A stretch of DNA of 64,000 nt from NCBI GenBank assembly GCA_000827205.1, contig KN832561.1, forward strand, positions 992,005 through 1,056,004, written 5' to 3'. Each line of letters begins with the position of its first letter. Positions within the stretch are counted from its first letter, which is position 1. The translations under genes were made by a program, and so were the position numbers. The stretch is from Plicaturopsis crispa FD-325 SS-3 (lineage: Eukaryota; Basidiomycota; Agaricomycetes; Amylocorticiales; Amylocorticiaceae). Under the pieces are notes generated by a model, which had not been told where the DNA came from, searched no databases, and saw nothing but the letters and a program-made list of their open reading frames with translations. Below, one piece after another: positions 10,859 through 22,134 of the stretch.

Positions 10859-12137
10859 ATGTCCTCTCCCTCTGTATCGGAAAAGGGTGCTTTCCCCGTC
10901 GATCCTTACGCGCCTCCGCAAACGACGCCTTCAAAATCGTCCGTTTCGTCGCCGTTTTCCCCGTTCAATGTCTTCAGTCGCTTCTCCCAATGGCGCGCAG
11001 ACCTTGACTTGCCCAATCCCGGTTCCGTCGAGTCTCTCCAAAAAGAAGTCAAAAGTACGCAGTCTGGCTTGATAGAGAATGATGCGGGCGTCTGACAGTG
11101 TCTGATAATAACAGTGACGCATCTGACGAACTACATCTTCGACGGCGGTCGCGCGGATCTGACCAAAAGCATGTCGATGAACCCTGCGTTCCAGGTCACA
11201 CATGCGTTCGCACTCGGGTCACAAACGGCGCCTTCGTCGTACAATTTCGGGGCTGTGTTTGCTAACCAAAACGTATGCATCATCGTCAATCTTTCGTAGT
11301 TTCACTGCTGACGCGTCAACAGGTCTTCCTGCAAGGAGGTGTGGACCATGAGGGGAATGTGAATGCCCGTCTGAATCAGGGGTGGTCGGCGAACAACGTG
11401 ACGAAGGTGCAGGCGCAGGTATGTTACTTCTGTATTCTACGTGTTTCGTCCGTCGTTGACTTTCCGATCCCAGTTTGCGCATCAAGTGGGCCACAGCATG
11501 ATACAATTGGAGCACGACTACCAAGGTCGCGACTTCTCTCTGAACGCCAAGGCAATCAACCCCTCCCCAACGGACGGCAGCGGTATCTACGTGGGCAGTT
11601 ACTTCCAGTCGTTGACGAAGAACATTGCGCTCGGCGCGGAGAGCATGTTACAAGTGGCACCCGGTGCGCATGACATGGCCACTTCCTGGTTAGGCAAATA
11701 CACCAGCACCGACAAAAACTGGATCGCGACCGCCCAAATCCAACCCGCTGGCGTTGTGCAGGCAACATATTGGCAGAAGCTGAGCCAGAAGTTGGAGGTG
11801 GCTGGTGACATCCAGATCCTCGCTGCGCCTGAGCGACGAGACGCCGTTGCGACTTTGGGTGCGAAGTACGACCTTCATGCCGCGACGTTCAGGGCACAGG
11901 TGGACTCTGTGGGCAAGGTATCGGCGTTACTGGAGCAACGGTTCGCACCAACGTTCGCATTTTTAGTATCGGGCGAGATAGATCATTTCAAGGTAAGCAT
12001 CGCCACATGTGGTTTTCCCGTGCCTCACTTACACCTTTTCGCTTCAGAACGCAGCGAAGTTCGGCGTGGGCGTTATGATCGAGTCGAGTTCGCTTACACC
12101 AGAGGAGATGGGCATGCCTCCTCAGCCACCTATATGA
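10859..12137 (+). CDS. TOM40: TOM40, mitochondrial outer-membrane import channel
   Basis: Beta-barrel pore of the TOM complex, through which nearly all mitochondrial precursors pass. Exons 10859-11054, 11115-11272, 11323-11418, 11474-11992 and 12048-12137 give 352 aa, the usual fungal length. The N-terminal 60 residues are polar and Pro/Ser-rich (cytosolic and intermembrane extension), then SVESLQKEV and FDGGRADLTKSMSMNPAF begin the barrel. NVFLQGGVDHEGNVNARLNQ, IQLEHDYQGRDFSLNAKAIN, LGKYTSTDKNWIATAQIQP and the closing ISGEIDHFKNAAKFGVGVMI-type strand are Porin_3/Tom40 features. It ends GMPPQPPI. A co-directional ABC ATPase gene starts only 180 bp downstream. Confidence 0.95.
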
Positions 12138-12316
12138 GCGTAGTGCACTCGCTCTCTACCGTACTATTCGCACCTTATCTATCTCGTAGAATGCTATGGA
12201 CGTCGCGGTCGCACATCCCCGCCGTAATTAATGAACTCACATAGGAATCGGAACCCGGAAGCACGCCGATACGCGTCTCCGTATGACCCGCGTCATTCTT
12301 GTAACCCCCTCTCACA

Positions 12317-13257
12317 ATGGCAGACCCCTTGCTCGACGTCCGCAGCATTTCTTGCTCGTTAGGCAAAAAGGATATCTTCTCCGACGTGAGCTTCGTCGTG
12401 AATGAAGGCGACATCGTCGTACTGCAAGGGAAAAGTGGATCTGGGTAAGTGCATACATGACGTCCGCTCACCTCTGAAAGTCATACTCGCACGATAGCAA
12501 GACCACATTATTGAAATGCCTGGCACATCTAGGCGTCTATAAGGGCGAAGTGCTCTATCGCGGAAGGTACAGGACGCGTTGCGGCGTCTGTTAAACTCAC
12601 GTTGACTTCACGCGAACTAACGAGCGCATGGCTGGGATGAAGGACGCCCTCGTCGTACAGTACGGGCATCCCTTTTATTCAAACAATCCAGAGCTAACAT
12701 ACCTAGCAGGCGTTCCGTCATTCCGCACGCACGTTCTCTACGTTCCTCAGAGGCCCTCACTCCTCCCTGGGACGCCCCGCAACTTTCTGACGACTATCCT
12801 TTCGTTCCGCTCGCACAAGACCAATAAAAACGCGAAGGTTGTCAAGATTGACCCTCGGCATCCTATCGATGTAGCAGAAGCCTGGGGAATCGAGGAGCGG
12901 CTATGGGACCGGGACTGGGCGAACCTGAGTGGAGGCGAATCCCAAAGAATCGCAATTGCCGTTGGCGTAGGCATAAATACAGCGGAGATACTCCTCCTCG
13001 ATGGTGCGTCTCCGTATCCATTTACCCTGCAAATGGACTGAATCTTGGATAAATTAGAGCCAACTTCTGCACTTGACCCCGAGTCGTCCGCAGCAGTCGA
13101 AAAATACATCGCGTCGGAAATAAAGCGCGAAGACTCAACTCTGAAAGCTGTCGTGTGGATAACGCATTCCGAAGAACAGGGAAGACGAGTGGGAACACGG
13201 TTCTTGCACGTTACACCTACGGGATGCGAGGAGGAAGATGCACAATTACCAGTATAG
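12317..13257 (+). CDS. Stand-alone ABC-type ATPase (single nucleotide-binding domain)
   Basis: Exons 12317-12444, 12498-12566, 12643-12659, 12710-13003 and 13058-13257 give 235 aa, essentially one ABC nucleotide-binding domain and nothing else. Walker A is GKSGSGKT (38-45), the Q-loop region is YVPQRPSLLPGTP, the signature is LSGGESQRIA, Walker B is AEILLLDEPTSALD, and the H-loop is VWITHSEEQ. There is no transmembrane segment, so it must pair with a separate permease or act as a soluble ATPase. The closest type I can name is the bacterial YbbL/FetA and plant STAR1 class of half-transporter ATPases; the partner is not in this window. Exon 3 is a 17-nt micro-exon that restores the RTPSSY stretch between Walker A and the Q-loop; without it the frame fails. 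Confidence 0.82.
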
Positions 13258-13358
13258 CCGATCTTCCTAGTGCATTCACGATACCACGGCAGTCTGAATA
13301 CGAATCGATGAAGGGCCTCCTCCAGTTCACCCTCCGTTAAGACGTCCTGAGCAGGAGG

Positions 13359-13554
13359 TTACAAAAAGGTATAGTGGACCGCAAAGATGTTGATGAGTGC
13401 CCATATTAAGCAGACAAAGTAACGCGGAAGCCTGCGATGAAACTGAGCAGGGAGCGCTTGTCGACGTCGTTCCCGCTTGGACACACGGAGTCTTACTTGG
13501 TGATGTCCGAGTTGACGTCGCCGTTGAGGCAGCCAAGTCGACGATGGCTGCCAT
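13359..13554 (-). CDS. Possible 51-aa single-span membrane microprotein
   Basis: Two exons, 13554-13497 and 13456-13359, joined by a 40-bp GT-AG intron, give 51 aa. The N-terminus is Ala/Ser/Thr-rich (MAAIVDLAASTATS). A basic stretch (HRRLPR) is followed by a hydrophobic span (YFVCLIWALINIFAV) and a short tail (HYTFL). The arrangement is that of a small membrane subunit, but I do not recognise it. It lies between the 3' ends of the ABC ATPase gene and the nuclear-protein gene. The intron is short and lacks a strong branch site, so the model is tentative. Confidence 0.35.
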
Positions 13555-13686
13555 TTGCTGCGGTCTCTGGATGAATGACTCGTCCAGATATGATATGTTC
13601 TAGTTAATCGATAATCCAAGTAATTGACAACGTGAATGCACACTCGCAATATGACCGCGTCCACAGCAGACGAGGCTATCTATATC

Positions 13687-15230
13687 TTATCCTCTGGCGT
13701 CGCCTTTCATAGCCATTGCCCGTCTCTCGTCCCTGCGCCTCTCCCTCTCAAATTCGTCCTTGAACTTCGCCGCCAGGAAATTGGGGAACAAGGCAGAGCT
13801 GCGTTCTTGACGCAACCGCTCTTCAAACCGAGATATTTTATCCCATTGACCCTGCAGGTCGAAGGTTTGCTTCTATACCAGCACTTGGTTAATTTACATC
13901 TATAGCATACGATGAAGTGAGAGGGACTCACGGCTTCGGCTGCACGTTTCGCGCGCGCCTCGTCCCGCATTTTGTTCAGTTCTTTCCGTCTTTCTTCAGC
14001 TTTCTCCCTGTTGTTTAATCCAGAGCGCGGAGTGCTACCGCCGGCCTTCAAAACGATTTAATTAAATTTAAACGGTGAAAAATCATATCAAGTTGAGAGC
14101 TTACAGCTTTGAATATTTGCGAGTATATATTGGGATTACGGAGGTCGAGCTCAGCATGGCCTGGAGGTGCCTTACCCCCAGCACCACCTTTGCCGGCATC
14201 GTCGCCTGGTGGTTTCCCTGCGGCAGGGGTGGGGCCAGGAGTAACTTTGGCAGCGGTAGCAGGCGTATGAGAGCCTGTGGAGGCGCCCCCGGCCGGTTTG
14301 TTCTTCTTGATCGTGGGGAGTTTGCGTTTCTTCGGGGCCGCGGCAGGTGCGGGTTCAGGAGTCGGCGCTTTCTTTGGAGTGGGATCAGGATCGGTGGGAA
14401 ATAGGTCGGAGGCGCTTGCAGACGGGGAGTCCACAACGACGTCAAGATTTTCGAGAGGTGATTTCTTGGGCAAATGTCGCGTCGTGCCACTATCGTCGAA
14501 AGAGGGTTGAGATATCAAGGCAGGCCGCGCCATTTTCCGTTCATCCTTCATCACAATCTCTTTTGGTTTAGCCGCCGACTTTCCTTTCGCATCCCTCGCA
14601 CCTGCCCGCGCATTGGCGCCAGTGCTCCTCGCGTTCTTACCCTTCGGTGGATTCTTCGTTTTGGCTCGTTTTGGCGCAGGCTCGTCGAACTCGTCCTCAG
14701 AATCCAATCCTTTGGATGCCCTCGGCGTCGGCGCCTCGTACTCGTCCTGTTCCGAGTCGGTGTATGTCATCTGTCGCCTTTTCTGCGACGGGATGGACCT
14801 GCGTTTTGAACTGGTTACGGTGGGCTCGACTTTGCTCTTCCTGGGTTGATGTTGGGGTGGAAGAGGGGAGGGGATGGACATTCCAGAGGTAGGCGACCCA
14901 AGGTCATAAGTAGCACCACCGCCCTCAACATCAACATCAACGTCCATGTCGTCCGCATTGAGTGGCCCGCCCAAGCGCGCCTTCTTTGCACCATGAGACG
15001 CCGGGATCGCGAGAATAGGGTCCACGATATCCTCGTCTCCATCATCGTCTGATTGTACTATTCGTCGTTTGCGCCTTGCAGGAGCAGACTGCGCGTACTT
15101 TCCAGACGAACGAATCTTAAAGGTGAGAAACGATGCTGTGAAGACCGTAGAAAAGAGCCAGATGTACCTGCGCTGAAGACGAGCTGGCTACTGCGCTGGA
15201 CTGTGCTGGTATCTTGATTTTGGGAAGCAT
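13687..15230 (-). CDS. Low-complexity nuclear protein, function unknown
   Basis: Exons 15230-15168, 15115-14105, 14045-13932 and 13869-13687 give 456 aa. The start MLPKIKIPAQ was chosen because it sits just after the divergent promoter and splices cleanly. The protein is basic and disordered: ARRKRR (about 30), acidic Asp runs, SSKRRS, PAPKRAKTKNPP and KPAGGAS; several match nuclear-localisation signals. The last 130 residues become a helical, charged segment (NNREKAEERRKELNKMRDEARAKR, then FDLQGQWDKISRFEERLRQE and FPNFLAAKFKDEFERERRR) that looks like the only folded part. It could be a chromatin-associated subunit; I cannot assign it. It shares a 228-bp divergent promoter with the mitochondrial Phe-tRNA synthetase gene. 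Confidence 0.65.
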
Positions 15231-15458
15231 GGTGTAGGTTTGTTTCTGCGGCGATGGAAGGAGGAAGAAAGACGTGCAGACAGTGGCAGACCCTGTGGCG
15301 GCCGGTCGTGCCCAAAAGGGAAAACTCGCCGCGAGGCCCATGTTTTCGTCGGACATCCGGACTGGCACAGTCCTCTTCTGACGCCGCCATTTCGCCAGCT
15401 TTGCTCAAGCTTTGCTGGACGCTTTCATCTTGCTTTTCCTGCTTGTGGCCTGCCTACG
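15231..15458. promoter_or_regulatory. Bidirectional promoter, nuclear protein / mitochondrial Phe-tRNA synthetase
   Basis: 228 bp separate two divergent start codons. No TATA box is obvious on either side. Confidence 0.5.
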
Positions 15459-16958
15459 ATGAGACTGGGAGTCGTGGCACCTTTGCAACGAACATGTAGC
15501 GCGTTTCGTTACGCGCGGTACGCGCAGTGTAATTCGTGTCGATGGATGTCCACACGTCCAGAGCAAATTACTGTCCTGGGGGAGAAATACTCAACGGATT
15601 CCATGACCAACATCACACCAGCTATAATTGCGAAGCTCGACAAACAGCTTCACAATACCCCTCCGCACCCATTACACACTCTCCGTACCATCATCGAGGC
15701 GCATTTCCACGACTACAACCACCTCTCTACCCTCTCTCCGGTCGTCACACCTTACCAGAATTTTGACTCGCTGCTGATTCCGGAGGACCACCCTGGTCGC
15801 TCTGTAACCGACAGTTATTATATCAACAAAAACACGATGCTCCGCACACATACATCCGCCCATGAGGCGGAGATCTTCCGCGACGGCAAGACAAAGTGGC
15901 TACTGACGGCGGACGTGTATAGACGCGACGAGATAGACGCGTCCCATTATCCCGTGTTCCACCAGATGGAGGGCGCGCGCATCTTTGACGCGGACGCGGC
16001 AACTTTGGCCACGGTCCGTGACGAGAATACGCGTCTTGCGCAGGAGATAGCGCGTCATAACGTTGTTGTCGAAAATATCTCGCACAGTTCGCCCTCGAAT
16101 CCGGTCCAAGCATCCCATGATCCAGAGCACGTCGATGTTCTCGCGGAGAATCTCAAGCTTACGCTCACTGGGCTCTTACTACGGATGTTCACTCGCGCCA
16201 CCGAAGTCAACGAGGAAAACCCACTGCGGATACGGTGGATCGAGGCATATTTTCCGTTTACTAGCCCAAGCTATGAGGTGGAGGTTTTCTTTGGTGGCAA
16301 ATGGCTCGAAATTTTAGGGTGTGGCGTCTTGCAACAGGACATACTGAACAGGGCCAGTATGTATCGCAAATTTTGTTTCGATAATGCACTCCATTAACCA
16401 CTGTACTCGCATAGACACGTCCAATAAAATTGGTTGGGCGTTTGGACTTGGACTGGAGCGCATAGCCATGGTCTTGTACTCCATTCCAGATATTCGATTA
16501 TTCTGGTCGGAGGATCCGAGGTTTTTGGGCCAGTTCCAGAAGGAACAGATCAAGACATTCGAGCCATTTTCTAAATATCCCTCGACGTGGCGCGACGTGA
16601 GCTTCTGGACGGTCGCCGATACTGAGCTGCACGAGAATGACTTCTGTGATCTCGTGCGTGATGTTGCCGGTGATCTTGTGGAGGATGTCAGAGTTGTAAG
16701 CCACCTTGAACAATATTTATCCCTTCCAGTCCTGAATTCACCCTATGTAGATCGACAGGTTCACGCATCCGAAGACGCGAAGGACAAGTCTATGCTGGAG
16801 AATACACTATCGATCATTGGAAAGGTCAGACCTCGTTAGCCGTCACGAAATGCAGACATTGACTTTCAAGTAGGTCTCTGACGAATGACGAAGTCAATGT
16901 AGTCCAAGAACGAGTGGTCTCGCGACTCAAAGACGTGTTCAGAGTTGAGATTCGTTAA
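15459..16958 (+). CDS. MSF1: Phenylalanyl-tRNA synthetase, mitochondrial, monomeric
   Basis: Charges mitochondrial tRNA-Phe; ortholog of yeast MSF1 and human FARS2. Exons 15459-16356, 16415-16695, 16751-16824 and 16874-16958 give 445 aa, normal for the monomeric mitochondrial type. Residues 1-32 form a basic, acid-free presequence ([20 protein letters not shown]). Class II core motifs: [14 protein letters not shown], the motif 2 region [13 protein letters not shown] and [33 protein letters not shown], and motif 3 [16 protein letters not shown]. The C-terminal anticodon-binding domain starts at [14 protein letters not shown] and closes with [19 protein letters not shown]. All motif residues that I can see are present. 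Confidence 0.95.
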
Positions 16959-17094
16959 TTAGGCAGTGTGCTAGAATATATTCTACCCCCTCGCGCCGTC
17001 TTCCTCCGCGCCAAATAAATCATCCGCTGCATAATGTCCAAGGCCGGAATGGCGAGGATACATGGTCGTCGGAGCGTCGTGACTGTACATGACA

Positions 17095-17942
17095 TTACGA
17101 TGTCTCCTGTGCAACCCCCACCTGTGCCGCCCTCAATATCCGGTCCTTAATGGTGAACCCAATCTTCTGGCAGTCGATAACCGTACCAGGCTCTGCACCG
17201 GGTACCGGGGCCTGGTATAGTGCTTCGTGGCGATTGGGGTCGAATTTGTCACCGGTAGGGTCAAATGGTTTGACGTGGTATTTGAAGAGGGTTTGTTGGA
17301 GGAGACGGTGGGTCATCTCGACGCCGGTATAAAGCTCTTTAAGGTACGCTTCGGCGGACTTGACTGGCGGTGCGTCTTGGGAAGTGGGGGGTGGTGGAGG
17401 CGTCGACGATGAGTCGGAAGTGGTTTCATCACTGCTGGACTCCAGCACCGACTTCGGTACCGATTTTAGGGCGAGAGAGAGAACATCAACGGTTTCGAGG
17501 AGGTCGCCGGCGAAACGCGTAATGGCAAAATCGCGCTGCTGCTCTTTCTCCCGGGCAGCGTTACGTTGCAAGTTGAGGAAGTCGGCCTGCAAGTACCGTA
17601 ACCGACCCTGTTTTCGCAAGTCTAGTTAGTGAAGAGAACAGAAACAAGACCGACAGAAATTCTTACGGTGAGATCGACCACCTCCGCCTCCTTCGCCTTC
17701 AGCTTGTCTGCTGTAGGATCTGACGCGACCTCTGACTTCTTCTCCTCTCCGCTCGAGCTCTTTTCTGTCTCAGTCTTCTCCGCTCCCTCAGTCTTCTCCT
17801 TTCCGTCCGAATAGTGTCTTCGTGAGGGCAATGAAACAGCTAAACGCCGCGTGCCAAGCTGGCGGCTCGAAAGCGCGTCACGAGCGAGGGTCTTGGACGA
17901 CAACGAAGCCGTACATGACCTGAACATTTGAGCGGCAGACAT
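17095..17942 (-). CDS. MGE1: Mitochondrial GrpE-type nucleotide exchange factor
   Basis: Matrix co-chaperone that releases ADP from mitochondrial Hsp70 during import and folding. Exons 17942-17667 and 17607-17095 give 262 aa. The N-terminus has a typical matrix signal (MSAAQMFRSCTASLSSKTLA, Arg-rich and acid-free to about residue 45), then a charged helix (LKAKEAEVVDLTGRLRYLQA) and DFLNLQRNAAREKEQQRDFA, the GrpE long-helix signature. The wing domain runs from YLKELYTGVEMTHRLLQQTL through FDPNRHEALYQAPVPGAEPG to VAQETS. A Ser/Pro-rich insertion (about 135-165) between helix and wing is unusual in length. The acceptor is the CAG before GRLRYL; an earlier AG would shift frame. Confidence 0.93.
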
Positions 17943-18352
17943 GGAGGATACAGAGGCGTTTTTGAGAAAACTCTGTGAGTTCTTGGGCGTCGGGCGACGT
18001 GGAGGGATGGAGAAAGTGGACAGGCGTCCGGCAATTGACAAAAAATGTGCTGACGTAATTCCACGTGGAGTACTGGTAAAATCGAAATAAACCCAATATG
18101 TAAATAGAAAAATAAAACGCGACCGACTAACAGCCGACTGACATCCCTTTTTCTTCCTCGGTCTTGACTTGGTTTCTACGTTCACTTTTTCTACCTTATC
18201 TTCGCCGTTGGGACGTGTTTTCCCTCCTTTCTTCGGACCTGCTCCGCCAGCGAGCACTTGAGAGCTGCCACGAGCGAGACGCGCGCTCTAATCTCTGTGA
18301 TTTTACACAAGTAACGCGTGACTATCTAGGCGAGACATAAAGTCTCAAGAGC
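17943..18352. promoter_or_regulatory. Bidirectional promoter, MGE1 / C1-THF synthase
   Basis: 410 bp between divergent starts of two genes for mitochondrial proteins. The minus-strand frame of MGE1 stays open through much of this region, but the extra residues (for example a membrane-like FIFLFTYWVYF) do not fit a GrpE protein, so I treat it as 5' UTR. Confidence 0.45.
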
Positions 18353-21300
18353 ATGTTCTATCGCCGTCTCTTATCCCATACTCATCTACGGACCATGTCG
18401 AGCGCTGCGTCTAGCGCAAAAGTTATCGATGGAGTCGCCATCGCAAAGTACGTCTCATCTGCGCGGTTTCGTGCGCGAAATTCATCGTCAATCGCGCAGA
18501 TCTATCCGTGCGGACGTGGCTGCACGCATCAAGTCTTTGCAGGCACTTCATCCTAGGTTCCAGCCACAGCTCGCCATCATACAAGCAGGCGAGCGCCCGG
18601 ACTCGAGTGTCTATGTGCGCATGAAATCAAAGGCCGCAGAAGAGGTCGGCATCAAGTTCAATCACATACATCTGCCCGCCGAAACCTCCGTCGAAGACGT
18701 CGTCGAAACCGTCAAGAAGCTCAACGACGACGACCAAGTCAGCGGCGTGCTGGTCCAGCTGCCTCTCGGAGACCACGTCACATCTGAGGGCGAACGAACC
18801 GTCACAGAGGCTGTGAAACCGGAGAAGGATGTCGACGGGTGAGTCCCCATTCCGCCGACATGCGTTTACTTTCCGCAATGACCTATCTTTCCTCAGTTTC
18901 CACGCCTACAACATCGGTCACCTGTCCTCCCGCGCTTCCGATCCCCTGTTCGCCCCGTGCACCCCCTCCGCCGTTCTCCGTCTACTCGAAACCACCGGTG
19001 TATCTCTTTCTGGCGCCAATGCCGTCGTTCTCGGTCGCAGCGACATCGTCGGCAGCCCCGTCGCGTCTCTTCTGAAAAACAGAGATGCCACCGTCACTGT
19101 CTGCCATAGCCGAACGAAAAATCTCCCGGACATCGTGCGTCGCGTCCGTTCGTGATACCCGACCTCGCAACTAAACTGTATGTTCTAGGTCAAAACCGCT
19201 GACATCGTAGTCGCGGCTATCGGAAAGGCTGAATTCGTCAAGGGCGAATGGCTCAAGCCAGGCGCCGTCGTCATCGATGTCGGAATTAACTATGTCCCAG
19301 GTACGTACCGCTTTACAACAGCCAGAGCCCGTCGTTGACAATCTCCAGACGCGACAAAGAAGTCTGGACAGCGCCTTGTCGGTGACGTCGACTACGCGTC
19401 TGCCTCCGCCGTGGCCTCGTACATCACACCGGTTCCCGGAGGCGTCGGGCCTATGACCGTCGCCGTGCTCATGGACAACACGCTCAAGTCCGCTGAACGC
19501 CTCTGGCAGAAATCGCGTGAGCGCAAGATCAAACCGCTCAAGCTGAACATCCTGGAGAAGGTGCCTAGCGACATTGAGATCGCCATGGCTCAGACCCCAA
19601 AGCCCGTCGCGCAGCTTGCCCAAGAAATCGGGCTGCTCCCGGACGAGCTGGAAAGTTACGGCAAGTACAAGGCAAAGGTGGAATTGAGTGTCTTGGATCG
19701 TTTGGCTCATCGCACGGATGGCAAATATATCGTGATTGCTGGGTAGGCGCGGTTTATTTGGATACCATACATCTCCTCTAACCCATGTTTGTAAGTATTA
19801 CCCCCACCCCCCTCGGAGAAGGCAAGTCGACGACTACCATCGGTCTCGCTCAGGCTCTTGGGGCTGGTCTTGGACGACCTGCTTTCGCGTGTGTCAGGCA
19901 ACCCAGTCAAGGTCCGACGTTTGGCATCAAGGGAGGTGCTGCTGGTGGAGGTTACAGTCAGGTCATTCCTATGGACGAGGTATGGCAGATTTTACCCATA
20001 TCTATCATAAATATTCATCGACACTTCTAGTTCAACTTGCATTTGACCGGAGATATTCACGCCGTCACTGCTGCAAACAATTTATTGGGTAGGAGATCCG
20101 TTGTCCAGTGTTACTTTCTCTGATCGAAGATTGCTTTAGCGGCTGCATTGGACGCCCGCATTTTCCACGAGGCGACCCAGTCCGACAAGGTAAACGATAC
20201 GTATCTCCCCTTTGACTCTTTCTGACCACGTTTGCAGGCCTTGTACAGTCGTCTTGTCCCCTCCAAGAAGGGAAAGCGTGAATTTGCACCTCTGATGTTC
20301 AAGCGTCTCAAGAAACTCGGAATCGACAAGACCAACCCTAACGATCTCACACCTGAGGAGATTACGCGTTTCGCCCGTCTTGATGTTGATGCCGACACTA
20401 TTACCTGGAACCGTGTCTTGGATACAAACGACCGCTTCCTCCGCAAGATCACCATCGGACGCAACTCTACAGAGCAGGGCCATGAGCGTGAGACCGGGTT
20501 CGATATCGCAGTTGCCAGCGAATGCATGGCTGTACTTGCGCTTACAACCGGTCTCGCCGACATGCGGGAGCGTCTGGGTAACATGGTTGTTGCCACGAGC
20601 AAGCAGGGAGATCCCATCACGGCAGACGACATTGGCGTAGGAGGCGCACTCGCCGTTCTCATGAAAGATGCTGTCAAGCCCAATTTGATGCAGACACTCG
20701 AGGTAAGCACGACCGCTACGACGGGATTTCGAGATCTCACTAGCATATGTAGGGAACGCCGGTCTTCGTACACGCTGGTCCTTTCGCGAACATCGCCCAC
20801 GGAAACTCATCCATCCTTGCCGACCGCGTGGCCCTCAAGCTCGCGGGTACGGAGGAGGGTGATTCTGCGGACCGTGTCGGCTACGTACTCACGGAGGGTG
20901 GGTTCGGAGCCGACATGGGTATGGAGAAGTTCTGCAACATCAAGTGCCGTGTTAGCGGGCTGAAACCTGATGCCACTGTCATCGTCGCTACTACCCGTGC
21001 CCTCAAGATGCACGGAGGTGGGCCCGACGTGACCCCCGGCAAACCTCTTGCGGACACCTACACCAAGGAGGATCTCGTGACCTTGGAAGAGGGCTGCAAG
21101 AACATGGTGAAGCACATTCAGAACTCTCGTAAATTTGGGGTCAAAGTCATCGTTGCTATCAATCAATTCGCGTACGTTTATCCCCTCTCTTAGTTGTCCG
21201 CGCCGCTCACGTCTCCTGTGGTCTAGCTCCGATACTAAAGCTGAGCTCGAGCTCGTCCGTCAACAGGCCTTGGCAGGCGGTGCCGACGCCGCTGTTGTGA

Positions 21301-21861
21301 GCAACCACTGGGCTGAGGGAGGTGCCGGAGCACGTGCGCTGGCAGAGGCCGTTATAGCCACTTGCGAAGGACCCTCTGGATTCAAATTCCTCTATGACCT
21401 CAACCTTCCTATCGAGGAGAAGATCTCGATCATTTCGAAAGAAATTTACGGTGCTGACGGCATCGAATTGAGTGAACTCGCTCGCTCGCAGGTCGAAACC
21501 TACACTCGTCAAGGATATGGCGATCTGCCCAGTAAGCCTGCTCCACCGTTCCGCTCGGATGCACGATACTAATTGTGTTCTACAGTTTGCATGGCCAAGA
21601 CACAATACTCATTCTCGCACGACCCAAAACTCAAAGGTGTACCTACGGGCTTCACCATTCCCATCCGCGCTGTGAGACTCTCGGCCGGCGCCGGATTCCT
21701 GTATCCCATCCTCGGCGACATGCAGACCATGCCCGGACTTGGCACACGTCCAGGTAAGTGCCACCCTGCCCGATGCAATTTCACATTTTCTGATGTCTTT
21801 CCTAGGATTCTGGGAAGTCGGCCTTGACCCCGAGACGGGCAGGGTTGTCGGCCTCTTCTAG
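18353..21861 (+). CDS. MIS1/ADE3: C1-tetrahydrofolate synthase, trifunctional
   Basis: Carries methylene-THF dehydrogenase, methenyl-THF cyclohydrolase and formate-THF ligase activities. Thirteen exons checked for phase give 960 aa: 18353-18447, 18500-18838, 18897-19134, 19189-19300, 19349-19742, 19796-19979, 20031-20088, 20140-20189, 20238-20702, 20753-21171, 21227-21531, 21586-21753, 21806-21861. N-terminal FolD domain: [55 protein letters not shown] and [12 protein letters not shown]-terminal ligase: the ATP loop [70 protein letters not shown] and [20 protein letters not shown]. The upstream ATG adds [14 protein letters not shown], a mitochondrial-like leader; the in-frame ATG at 18395 (MSSAASSAK) would give a cytosolic enzyme. 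Confidence 0.97.
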
Positions 21862-22134
21862 GCGCCCCACCCACCGTCCAGTTCATCTGGACAATATCTT
21901 CATCAGATATCTAACCTCAACCCAGAGGAGCACCGTCTTAACACGGAGCTGTACGCCGTTCAACACGGGCAGATGTCCCACCGAGGGGCGGCATCGCGCT
22001 GTAGAGGCCCGCGACATGCACTGTAGACGATAGGCATAATTTAGAGCTGACTTCCAACGCTTTCCGCATTTTTGTATAGAGGGCATCGATTGGTTGCAAT
22101 AATAAACGATGTAGCACTACGAATGGTTGACCAG

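Noticed and set aside
17943-18257. Upstream extension of mitochondrial GrpE by about 105 residues
   Set aside because: The frame is open but would bury the mitochondrial presequence behind a membrane-like segment; more likely 5' UTR.
21569-21886. Minus-strand open frames inside the C1-THF synthase gene
   Set aside because: They overlap well-supported exons of a conserved enzyme on the other strand and have no own features.
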